Assembly: GCA_016201105.1 (NCBI GenBank)
Contig: JACQDN010000021.1
Location: 24,092 to 88,091 of the forward strand
Reading direction: 5' to 3'
DNA length: 64,000 bases
From: Pseudomonadota bacterium
Lineage (GTDB): Bacteria > Pseudomonadota > Alphaproteobacteria > Micropepsales > Micropepsaceae
Under the pieces are notes generated by a model. It had not been told where the DNA came from. It did not search any database and saw only the letters and a list, made by a program, of their open reading frames with translations. The position numbers and the translations under genes are program-made. Positions 42,164 through 50,556 of this stretch are shown here, one piece after another. Within the stretch, counting starts at the first letter, position 1. Each line of letters opens with the position of its first letter.

Positions 42164-42918
42164 CGCTCGCGAAAGATAAGCGACGAAAGCCAGCCCAAGA
42201 CCATCGCCATGAACACGGCCGCTAGGCCATAGGCGAAGGGCCACTCATGGGCGAAGTTGTAGATGCGCCGTTCGATGCCGATCTGATCGACGAACAGGGG
42301 CGTGGATTGCGCGCTAACGACCGTTCCGTCCGAGAAGAGATAGACTTCCGCCGTATATTGTCCGCGCGGCACGCCCGCCGGCACCGGAACGCGCACGCGA
42401 AACAGCGAATAGCTCAGAAATTCGACACCGTTCGGCTTGGCGGAATACAGACCCACTCGCTCACGCTCTCGGATCACGGCATGGCGGAACGGTTCGCCTT
42501 TGGCGAAGATATGTGTGCTCTCGCTCTTGGGCACCAAATTGGCGAGACCGATTTGATAGCGCTGCAGGCTTTGGGCCGGCGCGATTTGCGACAGCGGCCT
42601 GGTGCTGGCAACGAAATAGTAAGACGGCATGCCGCCCAGCGTGATGCGGTCGCGATTGATCCAGATGCCGGCCACGCGGGCTTTGCGCCGCACGATCATG
42701 TCGGAGTCCGGTCCTCGCACCACCACGACCACGTCGCGGCTGGTGGGCGTTTCCGCGCTGTTGCCCGATTCGATAGCCCCGAACACGACGATGTCCGTGC
42801 CTGTGTAGTTGGACGTGATCTCAACGAGATCCTGCGACAAACCGGACACAAGCTCGTCCGGGCTCGCGGCCGTGGGCAGCAATACAAGCAGGGCCGTGAC
42901 GAAAAACGCACGTTTCAT
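42160..42918 (-). CDS. TIGR02186-type exported membrane-anchored protein
   Basis: A 252-residue protein with an N-terminal signal (LLVLLPTAASPDELV), a periplasmic beta-rich body (SQDLVEITSNYTGTDIVVFG) and one C-terminal membrane helix (FAYGLAAVFMAMVLGWLSSL). This matches the TIGR02186 family, usually encoded beside TauE/SafE-type permeases. The role is unknown but the linkage suggests it helps the transporter. ATG 42918 overlaps the permease stop by four bases; the open frame extends far into the permease gene and that longer start is rejected. Confidence 0.82.
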   Translation of the reverse strand: MKRAFFVTALLVLLPTAASPDELVSGLSQDLVEITSNYTGTDIVVFGAIESGNSAETPTSRDVVVVVRGPDSDMIVRRKARVAGIWINRDRITLGGMPSYYFVASTRPLSQIAPAQSLQRYQIGLANLVPKSESTHIFAKGEPFRHAVIRERERVGLYSAKPNGVEFLSYSLFRVRVPVPAGVPRGQYTAEVYLFSDGTVVSAQSTPLFVDQIGIERRIYNFAHEWPFAYGLAAVFMAMVLGWLSSLIFRER

Positions 42919-43835
42919 GGCGTCCCCACGGTGACGCTGAAGAGGTCGCTGGGCGTTGCGATCAATCCGTAAAGCAGGCGAACGGCCACCAGGAGAACCA
43001 AGGTCGCCAGCAACAAGCGCAACTCTTCGCCGCGCATTCTTGCCGCCATGCGCACGCCGTATTGCGCGCCAACGACGCCGCCCAGCACGAGAAGCCCGCC
43101 TAGAATGATATCGACGGTATAGTTGTCCAACGCGTGCAGAATCGTGGATGCCGCAGTCACCGCCAGAATTTGCAGCAGCGACGTTCCCATCACGATGTTG
43201 GTGGGCATTCGCAGCAGATAGATCATGGCGGGCACGGCGATGAATCCGCCGCCCACCCCCATGATCGCGGACAGCACGCCGACCACGAAACCCAGCGCCA
43301 ATGGCGGAATCACGCTGATGTAAAGCCGCGACTGGCGAAAGCGCATCTTGAACGGCAGACCGTGCACCCAATTGTGATGGGCGGTCCCCGGCGCCGTCAG
43401 TGGTTGGCCAGCTCGTGCCGCGCGAACGGCGGCAATGCTCTCGCGCAGCATGATGCTGCCGATGGTGCCCAGCATGATGACGTAGCTCGCCGAGACCACG
43501 AGATCGATCTGGCCGAGCTTGCGCAAGAATGCGAAAAGATAGACGCCTCCGATCGTGCCGGCGAAGCCGCCGGCAATCATCACCGCGGCCATCTTCAGAT
43601 CGACGGCGCGGCGGCGCCATTGCGAGATCACGCCGGACATCGAAGAGGCCGTCAGATGGCTCGCCGTTGTCGCCACGGCCACCTCGGAAGGAACGCCGTA
43701 GAAAATGAGCAGCGGCGTCAGCAGAAAGCCGCCGCCCACGCCCAGCATGCCGGAGAGAAACCCCACCGCGCCGCCCATGCCCAGGATGATCAGCCAATGG
43801 ACTGACATCTCAGCGATGGGCAAATAGATTTCCAT
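42915..43835 (-). CDS. sulfite exporter TauE/SafE family (TSUP) permease
   Basis: A 306-residue inner-membrane protein with about eight helices. The internal repeat typical of TSUP proteins is seen: GFLSGMLGVGGGFLLTPLLI near residue 25 and GVLSAIMGVGGGFIAVPAMIY near residue 180. Members move sulfite, sulfoacetate or other organosulfur anions. The TIGR02186 gene follows with a four-base overlap. There is no taurine or sulfoacetate gene adjacent, so the substrate is open. GANTC-like and promoter signals upstream were not evaluated further. Confidence 0.88.
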   Translation of the reverse strand: MEIYLPIAEMSVHWLIILGMGGAVGFLSGMLGVGGGFLLTPLLIFYGVPSEVAVATTASHLTASSMSGVISQWRRRAVDLKMAAVMIAGGFAGTIGGVYLFAFLRKLGQIDLVVSASYVIMLGTIGSIMLRESIAAVRAARAGQPLTAPGTAHHNWVHGLPFKMRFRQSRLYISVIPPLALGFVVGVLSAIMGVGGGFIAVPAMIYLLRMPTNIVMGTSLLQILAVTAASTILHALDNYTVDIILGGLLVLGGVVGAQYGVRMAARMRGEELRLLLATLVLLVAVRLLYGLIATPSDLFSVTVGTP

Positions 43836-43949
43836 CCGTCGGACAGACTTGGGCGTTGAGATTGATGCGCCCGGCGAAGGCGATTCGCCGATTGCGCGCG
43901 ACTTTGCGCGCGTGGGCGCGAGGGGTCAACCGCTGAGGAAGCGGCGCGG

Positions 43950-46508
43950 CTATTGCGCGTTGGGCACTACGTTGGCGTTGGGGTCCATCGGCTGCGGCCG
44001 GAATTGATCGGCCGCGCTCTGTGCCGTGTTGCGGTCAGCCGGGCTCAGCTGGGTCGACAGCGCTTCGATGCGGGATTTGGATTCGTTGTCGCCTTGAACC
44101 GCCGCGATGGCGTACCACTTGTAGGCATTGATCAGGCTTTGCTGCACGCCCATGCCGCGTTCGTAAAGAACCGCGAGATTGAACTGGGAATCCGCGAGCC
44201 CCAACGTGGCGGCTTTGGTGAACCACTTCGCGGCCTCGGCATAATCCTTCTTGCCACTGCTGCCTTCGGCGAACGCGACCGCGAGATTGTGCATGGCCTT
44301 GCGATTGCCGGCATTGGCGGCGGCGGTATACCACTTGATGGCGAGGGCTTCGTTCGCCGGCACGCCGTGACCGCGCTCGTAAAGCGTCCCGAGGCGGTAT
44401 TGCGCCACAGGCTCACCGTTGTTGGCGGCGCGCTCCAGCCAACGCGCGGCTTCGGCTTCGTTCACGGAAACGCCGCCTCCGTCCAGATATTTGAGACCGA
44501 GCACGAGCTGGGACTTGGAGTCGCCATTGGTGGCGAGCTGCGTCAGGCGTTGGACAGGCGAGACGGCCGCCGTCTGCTTGGGCTGTGCTGGAACGGATTT
44601 GGTTGGCAGCGGTTGAGCGACGACGACGGGCGATCCGGGCGGTGTCTTTGCCTTTGTCTTTTGGGACGGTTTGGCGGCAGGTGGGACAACGGATTCGTCG
44701 CCGGCATCGCTCTGGGTGTTAGCCTGGACGTCGTTCCGCGCGCCGTCATTTGCTTTCGGCAGCGTTGGATTAGGCTCGTACATCGTGGGCGCCGAAAGGC
44801 GCGCGGTGTCCGGTTTGGTGGTGATCGCCGTGGGCGCAACGTTCGGACGCTCCGGTGTTACACCTTGGCTCAACATCATGCCCGCGACGGCGGCAATCAA
44901 GGCAATGAAGATGATACCGCCGATTAAAAGGAATCTTGCACGACTCTTCGGCGCGGCAACGACGGGCTTGAGCGGCTGCTCTCCGCTTGCGCCCCAGGTG
45001 AAATTGTTTGCAGGCGCTCGCGCACTACGCTGGTTCTGTGCCGCATCGCGCGCCGAACGGCGCGCCGCTTCGAGATAGGATTCCGCCGGTGCGCCGGCTT
45101 GCTGGGCGGCGCTGGCGGCAAAGGCCTCGGCCCCGAACGGCGGATTGCCGCCAAGCGCAGGATCGGCGGCGAAAGGCGGCGGTGGCGCATCGAACGGCGG
45201 CGGTGGCGGCGCCATATCGAAGCCTGACCCAGCTTGTTGCGTCGCAAAGCCATTGGGCGGATTGAAACCTGATTGCTGATTGAAAGCTTGCGGATTGAGA
45301 GCTTGTGGATTGAATGCCTGCGGGGGGGGCTGATTGAATGCAGGCGCAGGCGGCACCTCCGCCGGGAAGGACGGGAGATCGAACAGCGCATTCGACGCTT
45401 GCGCGGTGGATGACGATGTCTGTTGCGGCGCTGTGGCTTTCGTCTCAAGCGCGTCGATGCGCGCTGCCGTATCTTTCATCGCTCCGCGCAATTCGACGAC
45501 GGCTTCGCGCTGGCGCTTTTCGGATGCCTCGATCTGCTGCGAGAGCGTACGCAGGATGTCTTCGATTGGATTGTTCGCGGGGCTTTGATGTTCGGCGCGA
45601 TCGAGCCGCGTCGCAATATCGGACAGCGTGTGCTCAATGCCCTGCAGGCGGCGCTCGACGGCGCCGTTGCCTGTGCTGCGCGCTTCGAGCTTGGCGACCG
45701 TTTCCTCTAGTTTCGCCACGGCACCGGCGGTCTCCGCTTCGTTGGCGGAGAAGCGCGAGGCCAGACGATCCAAAAGTTCACCGGCTTTCTCGACGGGACG
45801 CACGCGCTCGTCGAGCGAGATGACGCGATCTTCCAGCGAGTGCGTGCCGTTTTGCGTGTCGGCCAGTTTCTGGGCGATCGCATCGACATTGTCGACCAGC
45901 GTGGAGATTTGCGTCGCCGACTGGCGGGTGGTGTCGGTGATCTGGTCGGCAAGGCGCGAGAGACCTTGGTGCAGGCCCTTCACGGCTTCACGCAGTGTGT
46001 CGGTGTTGGCGTGCTGTTCGACGCGCTTCAGCCGGTCGGCGAGCCCCACGACGTGCGAACCCAGCTGATCGAAGGCCTGCGCTTGCTCGCGCGTGGCCAC
46101 ATTGATCTCCATCGCCGCCTTGTTCATGGCGCGATTGTTCTCGGTTTGATTGCGGTCGTTGCTGTCGAGGCGGCGCGCCACGGCGCGCAACTGTTCCTCG
46201 ATGCGCCGATAGACGTCGCTCGATTCATTTTCCGCACGCGACACGCGCGAAAGCATTTCGTCGGTTTCACGGGAGGCGGGAGCAGCCGCGCTCAACTTCT
46301 CCTCCACCGATTTGAAAGCGGACTGGTGCCAACTCTCGTTGTCCTTGCGCTCGGCGGCGAGACCGTCGGAATTGTCGGCAAAGCTGCGCAAGATGCGCCT
46401 GGTGAGCCATTCCCCGATGGATAGGCCTTCCCGGCGTGCTGCCGCGCGAGCCGCCTCCCGGGCTTCTGGGGGAATGCCGACAACATTCCAAGGGAGGTCA
46501 GGCTGCAT
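43950..46508 (-). CDS. PodJ-like polar localisation protein with coiled coil and Sel1 repeats
   Basis: An 852-residue protein. The N-terminus WNVVGIPPEAREAARAAARR is characteristic of alphaproteobacterial PodJ-like (PodJL) factors. Residues 60-370 are charged heptad-like helix, probably coiled coil. Residues 375-500 are rich in Pro, Gln, Asn and Phe with repeated NPQAFN-type units. A single membrane helix (FLLIGGIIFIALIAAVAGMM) lies near residue 525, and four Sel1-like repeats with WYTAAANAGN and WYAIAAVQGD follow from about residue 660. This is the layout of Caulobacter PodJ, a cell-pole organiser. A near-CtrA box lies upstream. Confidence 0.85.
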   Translation of the reverse strand: MQPDLPWNVVGIPPEAREAARAAARREGLSIGEWLTRRILRSFADNSDGLAAERKDNESWHQSAFKSVEEKLSAAAPASRETDEMLSRVSRAENESSDVYRRIEEQLRAVARRLDSNDRNQTENNRAMNKAAMEINVATREQAQAFDQLGSHVVGLADRLKRVEQHANTDTLREAVKGLHQGLSRLADQITDTTRQSATQISTLVDNVDAIAQKLADTQNGTHSLEDRVISLDERVRPVEKAGELLDRLASRFSANEAETAGAVAKLEETVAKLEARSTGNGAVERRLQGIEHTLSDIATRLDRAEHQSPANNPIEDILRTLSQQIEASEKRQREAVVELRGAMKDTAARIDALETKATAPQQTSSSTAQASNALFDLPSFPAEVPPAPAFNQPPPQAFNPQALNPQAFNQQSGFNPPNGFATQQAGSGFDMAPPPPPFDAPPPPFAADPALGGNPPFGAEAFAASAAQQAGAPAESYLEAARRSARDAAQNQRSARAPANNFTWGASGEQPLKPVVAAPKSRARFLLIGGIIFIALIAAVAGMMLSQGVTPERPNVAPTAITTKPDTARLSAPTMYEPNPTLPKANDGARNDVQANTQSDAGDESVVPPAAKPSQKTKAKTPPGSPVVVAQPLPTKSVPAQPKQTAAVSPVQRLTQLATNGDSKSQLVLGLKYLDGGGVSVNEAEAARWLERAANNGEPVAQYRLGTLYERGHGVPANEALAIKWYTAAANAGNRKAMHNLAVAFAEGSSGKKDYAEAAKWFTKAATLGLADSQFNLAVLYERGMGVQQSLINAYKWYAIAAVQGDNESKSRIEALSTQLSPADRNTAQSAADQFRPQPMDPNANVVPNAQ

Positions 46509-46661
46509 TTCGAATCGCTATATGCCGCACCCGCAAAGTAAGGTATCGGCGCCGAGATATTGTGTAAAGCAACGAAATTACGCCGATAAGCAGTAGGGAT
46601 CGGACAATCGCGTCGCTGCATGGCGAAGTCGCTCATGTCTGCGCATAGTTGAGGAAGAGCG

Positions 46662-46676
46662 TTAAGGGCGAGTTAG
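46662..46676. promoter_or_regulatory. near-consensus CtrA-type box
   Basis: TTAA-N7-TTAG, seven of eight defined positions of TTAA-N7-TTAA, about 155 bases before the PodJ-like start. A GAATC (CcrM GANTC) site lies a few bases upstream of that start. Both would fit cell-cycle control of a polar factor. A single such match can occur by chance. Confidence 0.35.
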
Positions 46677-46704
46677 CGAGACTCCGGAAGGGATCGCCTG
46701 GAAA

Positions 46705-47058
46705 TCAGCGGCGCGTCACACCGGCTTTGTCCAATTCCGGGCCGAGACGGCCGATAAGCCAGGTGCCCGCCATCCTGAAGTCGGACAGCAGCGACCACAG
46801 CGGATAGGTAAAAGTCGCAGGCTTGTTCTTCTCGATGAAGAAGTGGCCGAACCAAGCGAAGGCATATCCGCCCACGACCGCGGCCAAAATGAACCAGGAA
46901 TTGCCCGTCGCGATCAGCGCGGTGAGGGAAAGGATCGCCACCGCCGTTCCGGCATAATGCACCGCCCGGGTTTCGCGCTTGGCATGCTCCTGCAAATAGT
47001 AGGGCCAGAAATCCTCGTAGGTCTCGATCGGCCGATTGGTACCGGCGCTCTTTGCCAT
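46705..47058 (-). CDS. DUF962 / Mpo1-like membrane protein
   Basis: A 117-residue protein. The family pattern is visible as HYAGTAVAILSLTALI near residue 33, then WFGHFFIEKNKPATFTYP and WSLLSDFRM. Two to three hydrophobic helices are present. Yeast Mpo1 is an iron-dependent dioxygenase in alpha-oxidation of 2-hydroxy fatty acids, and the conserved histidines (HYAGT, GHFFIEKNKP) are present here, so fatty acid alpha-oxidation is a possible role. Preceded on its strand by the CAP-domain lipoprotein gene. Confidence 0.88.
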   Translation of the reverse strand: MAKSAGTNRPIETYEDFWPYYLQEHAKRETRAVHYAGTAVAILSLTALIATGNSWFILAAVVGGYAFAWFGHFFIEKNKPATFTYPLWSLLSDFRMAGTWLIGRLGPELDKAGVTRR

Positions 47059-47081
47059 GATCTTACTCCGTCGCCGCGAGA

Positions 47082-47756
47082 CTACTGCTGCGGGGAAGGT
47101 TGGGGAACCGGGACGATCGCGCCGCGCAAGCCCGGCTCGCTTGTCTTTGTCGGCGGGGCGTCCGCACTTTTGGCATCGGGCAGTTCCTTCACGTCGCGAG
47201 AATCGGTGTCCTCGTTCGGCGGCGGGGGAAGACCGAGATCGGTTGCGAACAGCTCCGTCACATAGACGGTGTCGCCGCTGACGGCCGCGCCCACGCCGGC
47301 GCGGTCGTATCTGGCGTAAGAGAGATTCTCCTTATGCGGCGCGCTTGCGAGCCAGGAGTCCACGAACTTTCTTGCGAAGATCTCGACATCGAAGCCGGGG
47401 CGCTTCTTGTAAGTTTGCTCTGCGATGTTCTCGCCGAGCAATCCCTGGAATTTCAGATCCTCTTTCATGATGATCGATGCGGAAGATTCTCCGGTCGGCG
47501 ATTTGCTGTCGAAATAGTTTTTTTCCGCCATGTCGGCGCTGCGCCGCCGCGCCACGTCGGACAGTTCGCTGTCCAGCTGCAAGGTCTTCGCCTTGGGATC
47601 GATCTTGCGCCGCTCATCCTGAACCAGCTCGAAGATGCGGTTTTCCAAGGCCGCCATCTGTATTTTGGGATCCGGCGGCGGCGGCGCCACGTAGTCGCGC
47701 ACGGAGTTGCATCCGGCACAGGCCAGCACCAGAAGTGCGACAAACATCCAACGCAT
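47082..47756 (-). CDS. CAP-domain (SCP/PR1-like) lipoprotein
   Basis: A 224-residue secreted protein. The signal peptide FVALLVLACAGCNSV contains a lipobox-like cysteine, so it is probably lipid-anchored. The CAP domain covers residues 40-175, with DSELSDVARRRSADMAEKNYF, LLGENIAEQTYKK and NLSYARYDRAGVGAA. Bacterial CAP proteins have been linked to surface binding or peptidase-like activity but the role is unclear. ATG 47756 was chosen as it opens directly with the signal sequence. The C-terminal 40 residues are low-complexity, rich in Pro, Asp and Ser. Confidence 0.85.
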   Translation of the reverse strand: MRWMFVALLVLACAGCNSVRDYVAPPPPDPKIQMAALENRIFELVQDERRKIDPKAKTLQLDSELSDVARRRSADMAEKNYFDSKSPTGESSASIIMKEDLKFQGLLGENIAEQTYKKRPGFDVEIFARKFVDSWLASAPHKENLSYARYDRAGVGAAVSGDTVYVTELFATDLGLPPPPNEDTDSRDVKELPDAKSADAPPTKTSEPGLRGAIVPVPQPSPQQ

Positions 47757-47773
47757 GGAAACCGATCGTGGGG

Positions 47774-48979
47774 TCAGTGCATGAACTCGAATAGCCCGGC
47801 GGCACCCATACCGCCGCCGATGCACATCGTCACGACGCCGTATTTCGCTTTGCGCCGGCGCCCCTCAAGCAGAATGTGCCCGGTCATGCGCGCGCCCGAC
47901 ATACCGTAGGGATGGCCGACCGATATGGCGCCACCGTTCACGTTGAGCTTGTCGTGGGGAATGCCGATCTTGTCTGCACAATAGAGAACCTGGCAGGCAA
48001 AGGCTTCGTTCAATTCCCACAGGTCGATATCGCTCGCCTTCAATCCATGACGATCAAGCAGGCGGGGCACGGCAAAAACCGGACCGATGCCCATTTCATC
48101 CGGCTCGCAGCCGGCCACAGCGAATCCGCGGAAGATGCCGAGCGGTTTGATGCCTTTCTTTTCCGCCACTTTGGAATCCATCACCACGCAAGCCGATGCA
48201 CCGTCAGAAAATTGCGAAGCGTTGCCGGCCGTAACGTATTTGCCCTGCTTGATTTCCAGGCCGCCCTGAAAAACTGGACTGAGCGCCTTCAAGCCTTCCA
48301 GGGTGGTATCCGGACGATTGCACTAATCGTGATCGACCATGACCTCGACGACGGATTCCTGCCCGCTCGCCTTGTCGAGCTTTTTCATTTTCGTCTTGAG
48401 CGGGACGATTTCGTCCTTGAACTTCTGCGATTGCTGCGCTGCGGCGGTGCGGCGCTGGCTTTCGAGCGCGTATTCGTCTTGGCGGTCGCGCGAAACGTGA
48501 TAGCGCTCCGAAACCACTTCGGCGGTTTCCAGCATCGACATCCACAGCGCCGGCTTCACCTGCATCAAATGCTCTTCGGTGATGTTCTTGGTGTTCATGC
48601 CGCCCATTTGAACCAGCGAGATGGACTCCACTCCCGAACCGATGGCGACGGGGGTTTGTTCGGTCATGATCTGTTGCGCGGCCATGGCGATGGCCTGAAG
48701 GCCGGAGGAGCAGAAACGATTGATCGTTGTGCCGGCCGTCGTCACCGGACATCCCGCCCAGATGGCGGCGTTGCGGGCGACGTTCATGCCGGTTGCACCT
48801 TCGGGTTGCGCGCAGCCCATATAGACGTCTTCGACTTCCGCCGGATCGATCCCGGCTCTGGCGATGGCGTTCTTGATGGCGTGACCGCCCATGACCGCAC
48901 CGTGAGTCATGTTGAAGCCGCCGCGGACGGATTTCGCCATCCCCGTGCGCGCAGTGGAAACGATGACGGCTTCTTTCAT
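47774..48979 (-). pseudogene. acetyl-CoA acyltransferase (thiolase) interrupted by one in-frame amber codon
   Basis: A complete 401-codon thiolase except for a TAG at 48323-48325, codon 219. The N-terminal part holds the nucleophile cysteine in NRFCSSGLQAIAM; after the TAG the same frame continues with [18 protein letters not shown] and the catalytic GHPYGMSG and [13 protein letters not shown]. Thiolases usually have Glu (GAG) here in the DHDECNRPDT context, so one G-to-T change explains the break. Neither half would be active alone. It could be a recent null mutation, a sequencing error or readthrough. Other genes here end in TAG, so general recoding is unlikely. Confidence 0.85.
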
Positions 48980-49086
48980 AGTATTCCCTCCGAATAGTTG
49001 TCGGCCAAATGGCGATGGCGCGCGACCCTAGCTCGCGCAGTGCCTGTCCGAAAGGGCGGCCACTGGCTATGCAGGGCTCAGAAAGG

Positions 49087-49344
49087 TCAGATGTAGGCGC
49101 CGTGGTCGGCCCATTCGGGCGCGGCGCGCAGACGTGAGCGATGGGTGATCATTTCATCGTGCAAATGCCGGACGGTGGAGCTGCCGGTCTTCACGAACAG
49201 AAAGGGAAACAGACCGTGCATCAGGCAGGCGCAGCCCGCCACCATCATGCGGCTACCGAAGGAAAACGCGCTTGCCATGTGCTGGAAATATGTCTCGCCC
49301 ACGGAGCGGGGATGTTCGGCGAACAGGTGGTCCAGCAGCGGCAT
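49087..49344 (-). CDS. DUF6356 family small membrane protein
   Basis: An 85-residue protein. The start MPLLDHLFAEHPRSVGETY with a GGAGG ribosome site at 49349-49353 marks the true beginning; ten further in-frame codons upstream are rejected. The centre is one hydrophobic stretch (MMVAGCACLMHGLFPFLF), then a basic segment KTGSSTVRHLHDEM. DUF6356 proteins are short alphaproteobacterial membrane proteins of unknown role. It lies upstream of the interrupted thiolase gene on the same strand and diverges from the Lrp gene. Confidence 0.75.
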   Translation of the reverse strand: MPLLDHLFAEHPRSVGETYFQHMASAFSFGSRMMVAGCACLMHGLFPFLFVKTGSSTVRHLHDEMITHRSRLRAAPEWADHGAYI

Positions 49345-49463
49345 GGAAATTCCTCCCAAAGACGAAGGGAGCATTGCCCAAGATTCGTAGAAATTCCTTA
49401 GCTTTATCGCCCTAAGAGGCCTTTTCAGTAGAATATTTTTCTTCGAACTAGCATAATTGGCGA

Positions 49464-49922
49464 ATGATTGACCTCCTGGACCGGAAAATTCTTAACCTTC
49501 TGCAGAAGGACGCGACCCTGACGGTTGCCGAACTGGGCGAGCGGATCGGGCTTTCCGCCACACCCTGCTGGAAGCGGGTCAAGCGATTGGAAGACGAAGG
49601 CTACATCGAGCGCCGTGTCGCACTCGTCAACCGCGCCAAGATCGGCATGAACGTCACGGTGTTCGTCAGCATCCGCACCAATCAGCACGACGAAGTCTGG
49701 CTCGCGGAATTTGCCAAGGCGACGGCGTCGTTGCCGGAAATCGTGGAACTCTATCGCATGAGCGGCGACGTCGACTATCTGATGAAGGTCGTAGTGCCGG
49801 ACATCGACGGCTACGACCGGTTTTACAAAAAAATGATCAAGGCGGTCAAACTCACCGACGTGTCCTCAACATTCGCGATGGAACAGATCAAGTTCTCGAC
49901 CGAAATGCCGCTGGAATCTTAA
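49464..49922 (+). CDS. Lrp/AsnC family transcriptional regulator
   Basis: A 152-residue regulator. The N-terminal helix-turn-helix reads DRKILNLLQKDATLTVAELGERIG and LSATPCWKRVKRLEDEGYI, and the C-terminal RAM ligand domain covers residues 70-145 (GDVDYLMKVVVPDIDGYDRF). Such proteins sense amino acids. A CATAAT hexamer at 49452-49457 lies seven bases before ATG 49464, and no Shine-Dalgarno sequence is present, so the message may be leaderless. The TVSS FAMEQIK-type ending is standard. Targets are unknown; DUF6356 and thiolase genes diverge from it. Confidence 0.9.
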   Translation: MIDLLDRKILNLLQKDATLTVAELGERIGLSATPCWKRVKRLEDEGYIERRVALVNRAKIGMNVTVFVSIRTNQHDEVWLAEFAKATASLPEIVELYRMSGDVDYLMKVVVPDIDGYDRFYKKMIKAVKLTDVSSTFAMEQIKFSTEMPLES

Positions 49923-50482
49923 TTCCGGGCCAGACGGTTTTCGCCGTGGTTCAGCAGCAAGGAGGGGTAGCGCGCCGTGAAAACGATCGCGATGCCGAGT
50001 GCGGCAAGACCTATGCCGATATCGAACGACAACGGCACGTCGTGGTCGAATGTGGCGGCGCTATCGCCAGCGGTCATGACGGCAAGGGCTGTGGTCCACA
50101 CAACGCTGACCCAATAATTGGCCCGCTGAAATTGCGGCGTAGTCCAGCTCTCGCGCGGTGCGACGTCTTGCGTGTATTCGGTTGTGAACGGATTGCGCCG
50201 CAAGAGAGAAATCAGCGCGATCGCCAACAGAGCTGCTTCGACGATGAGCCGCAATGCTTGTACAGAAAGGCTTGGCTGAATGAATCCGGCGTAGATCGCC
50301 AACAGCCCAAACAGCCCGGTGTTTACAACGTCGAGGAAGCGCAGCAGTCGCGCGTGTGCGAAATCGCGAATCGCAATGGCGAAGGCCGCGGCAAAAGCCA
50401 GCCAAAGCGCCAGGCTGCTGACGGAGAAACTGGTCAACAGCGAAAACGCGATGAACGGTACGAAACCGAGAAGAATGCCCAT
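49919..50482 (-). CDS. hypothetical multispan membrane protein
   Basis: A 187-residue protein with about six predicted membrane helices (FVPFIAFSLLTSFSVSSLAL, ALWLAFAAAFAIAI, LIVEAALLAIALISLL, FDIGIGLAALGIAIVFTARY). The polar middle RRNPFTTEYTQDVAPRESW is a recognisable conserved loop of uncharacterised bacterial proteins similar to intracellular septation-type families. No function can be given. It overlaps the convergent Lrp gene stop by four bases and is preceded by the TPR gene's terminator hairpin. Confidence 0.72.
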   Translation of the reverse strand: MGILLGFVPFIAFSLLTSFSVSSLALWLAFAAAFAIAIRDFAHARLLRFLDVVNTGLFGLLAIYAGFIQPSLSVQALRLIVEAALLAIALISLLRRNPFTTEYTQDVAPRESWTTPQFQRANYWVSVVWTTALAVMTAGDSAATFDHDVPLSFDIGIGLAALGIAIVFTARYPSLLLNHGENRLARN

Positions 50483-50498
50483 GGATGCTTCCGGTATT

Positions 50499-50537
50499 CA
50501 AAACGCAAATGGCGGAGCGTCCATTAAACGCTCCGCC
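50499..50537 (-). terminator. intrinsic terminator of the TPR gene
   Basis: A perfect 10-bp stem, GGCGGAGCGT (50511-50520) with ACGCTCCGCC (50528-50537), over a seven-base loop. Read on the minus strand it is followed by ATTTGCGTTTTG, U-rich. It starts 19 bases after the stop of the TPR-protein gene. Confidence 0.6.
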
Positions 50538-50556
50538 GTTCGCAATGTGCAATCGT

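Noticed and set aside
47774..48292. Downstream thiolase half as an independent gene
   Set aside because: It lacks the nucleophile-cysteine domain and is in frame with the upstream half, so it is the second part of one interrupted gene.
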